From Symbiodinium natans (lineage: Eukaryota; Sar; Dinophyceae; Suessiales; Symbiodiniaceae), in contig CAJNDS010000025.1 in the NCBI GenBank assembly GCA_905221605.1, positions 298,501 to 362,500 of the forward strand: a stretch of 64,000 nt of DNA. The letters run 5' to 3'. The notes under the pieces were generated by a model, which worked only from the letters and a program-made list of their open reading frames with translations, was not told the DNA's origin and did no database searches. The stretch's first letter is position 1. Each line of letters begins with the position of its first letter. Positions 63,881 to 64,000 of this stretch are shown here, in pieces. Position numbers and translations under genes: made by a program.

Positions 63881-64000
63881 TTCGCGCCCGCCCGTCCACC
63901 CCTGGCTTACCCGCCCACCCGCCCAGCCAGGTTACTTTGCGAGAGTTAGTCGACCTCCAGCGGTATGAAGCAGTGCAGCGGTCTAGGACTGAGGAATGCG
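63881..64000 (+). other. 3' untranslated part of copia copy 2
   Basis: Begins with a pyrimidine-rich GCCCGCCCGTCCACCCCTGG-type stretch and matches the reverse complement of 43897-44016. It is cut by the window end before the polypurine tract. Confidence 0.9.

Larger units (their letters stand above)
54652..64000 (+). mobile_element. Ty1/copia LTR retrotransposon, copy 2 (runs off the window end)
   Basis: Same family as copy 1, inverted relative to it (5' ends facing, 1.3 kb apart). 5' LTR, PBS and the whole gag-pol frame are present. After the stop codon the 120 remaining bases match copy 1 downstream sequence, so a polypurine tract about 80 bp beyond the window end and a 3' LTR are expected. 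The coding region is uninterrupted, which makes this the more likely active copy, although its 5' LTR is about 75-90 bp shorter than those of copy 1. Confidence 0.93.

Noticed and set aside
1-64000. CRISPR arrays, bacterial operons, ribosome binding sites, rRNA genes
   Set aside because: Tandem repeats present are minisatellites, microsatellites or gene arrays without spacers. No rRNA-like or operon-like structure is visible, and the gene architecture is eukaryotic.

Overview
The window looks like nuclear DNA of a photosynthetic, peridinin-type dinoflagellate, most likely Symbiodiniaceae. This is inference; I could run no search. The evidence is a tandem array of nuclear ferredoxin genes with a signal peptide and an FVAP transit motif, introns of GC-AG type whose ends carry short direct repeats, large Ty1/copia elements, LINE reverse-transcriptase debris with dinoflagellate-like motifs, and short TTTAGGG-type tracts. 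There is no bacterial operon structure, and most open frames are shadows or fragments.

Layout. 0-2.9 kb: no recognisable gene, one possible myristoylated ORF. 2.9-9 kb: patchwork of broken LINE pieces in both orientations (two near-duplicate RT fragments, each followed by an inverted C-terminal fragment) and a broken retroelement gag. 9-14.1 kb: mostly anonymous, with microsatellites. 14.15-21.14 kb: six head-to-tail copies (about 1.18 kb each, minus strand) of a three-exon plastid [2Fe-2S] ferredoxin gene. 21-31 kb: mostly non-coding, with a short TTTAGGG tract, minisatellites, and a diverged three-block sequence family (A-C-B) repeated over 25.9-30.8 kb on the minus strand. 31-35 kb: anonymous, including an AT-rich island. 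35.26-37.34 kb: a two-exon membrane protein with C-type lectin domains (minus). 38-42.9 kb: degenerate retroelement remnants and little else.

43.06-64 kb is dominated by two copies of one Ty1/copia family in opposite, head-to-head orientation. Copy 1 (minus, 43272-53358) has both LTRs and is broken by one nonsense codon. Copy 2 (plus, from 54652 past the window end) has an uninterrupted 2,913-residue gag-PR-IN-RT-RNaseH frame. The flanks of copy 1 and the DNA between the copies carry pieces of a dinoflagellate multi-exon gene on the minus strand. Copy 1 therefore appears to sit in an intron of that gene in sense, while copy 2 lies just upstream in antisense.

The most interesting signal is a 564-codon ORF in a second frame, wholly inside the gag-pol frame and open in both copies. 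It has protein-like composition and a CX2CX7HX5H motif, while the overlapped polyprotein frame reads as low-complexity sequence. Second is a roughly 240-residue extra domain after RNase H, of which a decayed relative is found at 39.2-39.7 kb.
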